Below, in pieces: positions 8,816 to 9,474 of a stretch of 9,474 nt of DNA. Origin of the DNA: Lachnospiraceae bacterium (GTDB taxonomy: Bacteria; Bacillota_A; Clostridia; Lachnospirales; Lachnospiraceae); contig JAGCAV010000228.1 in NCBI GenBank assembly GCA_017652545.1, positions 1 to 9,474 of the forward strand, given 5' to 3'. Each line of letters begins with the position of its first letter. The stretch's first letter is position 1. Position numbers and translations under genes: made by a program. The notes below the pieces were generated by a model. It did not search any database. It was given only the letters and a program-made list of their open reading frames with translations, and had not been told where the DNA came from.

Positions 8816-9474
8816 ATGCCTAAGTCACTCTATGTTGATCCGGATCAGATGCGCTCCGAAGGCAAAATCACTTTCGAAGACATCCCGATTAATACCTACA
8901 AGAAGACCGTTAAGGAAGAGTTTGAGGAAGGAAACTATACAAAAGAAGACCTTCTCCGTATTTTCCGCGACATGACAGTCTGCCGTGAATTTGAGGACAT
9001 GCTCAACCAGATCAAGACCCAGGCCAGATATGCCGATGTCGAGACCACCTATCCGGGTCCCGCACATCTGTCCCTCGGCCAGGAAGCAGCAGCTGTCGGT
9101 GAGGCTTATCTGCTTGGCAAGGAAGACTTTACCTTCGGCAGCCACAGAAGCCATTCCGAAATCCTGGCGAAGTGCCTTTCCGCCATCCAGAAACTGGATG
9201 ACAAGGAACTGATGGAGGATATGGAGAACTTCTTCGACGGCAAGACCCTTCACTCCATTCAGAAGGTTTCCAAGGCCGACGGCGATGTGAAGGAACTCGC
9301 GATCGAGTTTATCCTGTACGGCGCTCTGTCCGAGCTGTTCGCATGAGAGACCGGTTTCCACAAGGGACTGGGCGGCTCCATGCATGCCTTCTTCCTGCCC
9401 TTCGGCGTATACCCGAACAACGCGCTGGTCGGCGGCTCCGGAACCATCTCCACCGGTGCAGCCCTGTATAAGAA
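8816..9474 (+). pseudogene. 2-oxoacid dehydrogenase E1 component, alpha part, interrupted by TGA and cut by the window edge
   Basis: E1 is the thiamine-diphosphate enzyme that decarboxylates the 2-oxoacid and loads the E2 lipoyl arm. The first 176 codons show an extended N-terminus (about 1-80), then GPAHLSLGQEAAAVG (81-95) and FGSHRSHSEILAK (107-119), typical of E1 alpha. A TGA at 9344-9346 (codon 177) interrupts the segment LSELFA-stop-ETGF. The same frame continues to the window end with [10 protein letters not shown] (184-193) and [21 protein letters not shown] (from 9411), clear E1 alpha sequence. In relatives as I recall them the stop position is Arg (FARETGF), so CGA to TGA is the simplest change. 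AAGGAG at 8803-8808 gives 7-nt spacing to ATG 8816. The style resembles alpha-beta fused E1 proteins of Clostridia and Erysipelotrichia, but the fusion cannot be confirmed because the thiamine-diphosphate motif and the rest lie outside the window. Confidence 0.82.

Noticed and set aside
9344..9346. TGA read as Trp (alternative genetic code)
   Set aside because: TGA ends other genes here in the right place (kinase at 4354, E3 at 8751), Trp is encoded by TGG throughout, and relatives as recalled have Arg rather than Trp at this position.
9344..9400. Selenocysteine insertion at the E1 TGA
   Set aside because: E1 has no Cys or Sec at this site in the known family, and I see no convincing stem-loop immediately after the codon.

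Overview
The window holds two neighbouring gene clusters on the + strand, separated by a Rho-independent terminator. The coding regions look moderately GC-rich and the control regions AT-rich. Strong GGAGG-type ribosome binding sites, the sugar ABC transporter layout and the style of the E2 and E1 proteins point to a gut-type anaerobic member of the Bacillota (Lachnospiraceae- or Erysipelotrichaceae-like). That placement is an inference from protein style, not a computed assignment.

Region 1 (1-5449) is a sugar uptake and catabolism operon. It begins with a control region containing a TTGACA promoter flanked by two copies of a TGTTATAACA palindrome. The genes are an extracellular family 1 solute-binding protein, an intercistronic stem-loop, two MalF/MalG-type permeases, a BadF/BadG-type N-acetylglucosamine-kinase-like sugar kinase, and a double-SIS-domain aldose/ketose isomerase or deaminase. 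The last two genes overlap by 20 nt, and the operon ends at a GC stem followed by seven T. No transporter ATPase, deacetylase, glycosidase or regulator is visible. The simplest reading is uptake of an amino sugar or related hexose, phosphorylation by the kinase, and isomerisation or deamination by the SIS protein, with the ATPase supplied from elsewhere.

Region 2 (5450-9474, running off the right edge) is a 2-oxoacid (pyruvate or acetoin-type) dehydrogenase cluster in the order E2-E3-E1. Two candidate promoters precede it; the nearer one has a catabolite-repression-like (cre) site over its -35 element. E2 is intact and carries two near-identical lipoyl domains, a peripheral-subunit-binding domain and a catalytic domain.

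The most notable feature is that both enzyme partners of E2 are interrupted by nonsense codons without any frameshift. E3 (dihydrolipoamide dehydrogenase) has two TAA codons 21 nt apart, at 7581 and 7602. E1 has a TGA at 9344. The reading frame and conserved residues continue past every stop. This could be recent decay of the complex, a sequencing or consensus artefact, or stop-codon readthrough, and the sequence alone cannot decide among these. The whole window is accounted for by these two clusters and their control regions; no RNA gene, CRISPR array, insertion sequence or phage element was seen.
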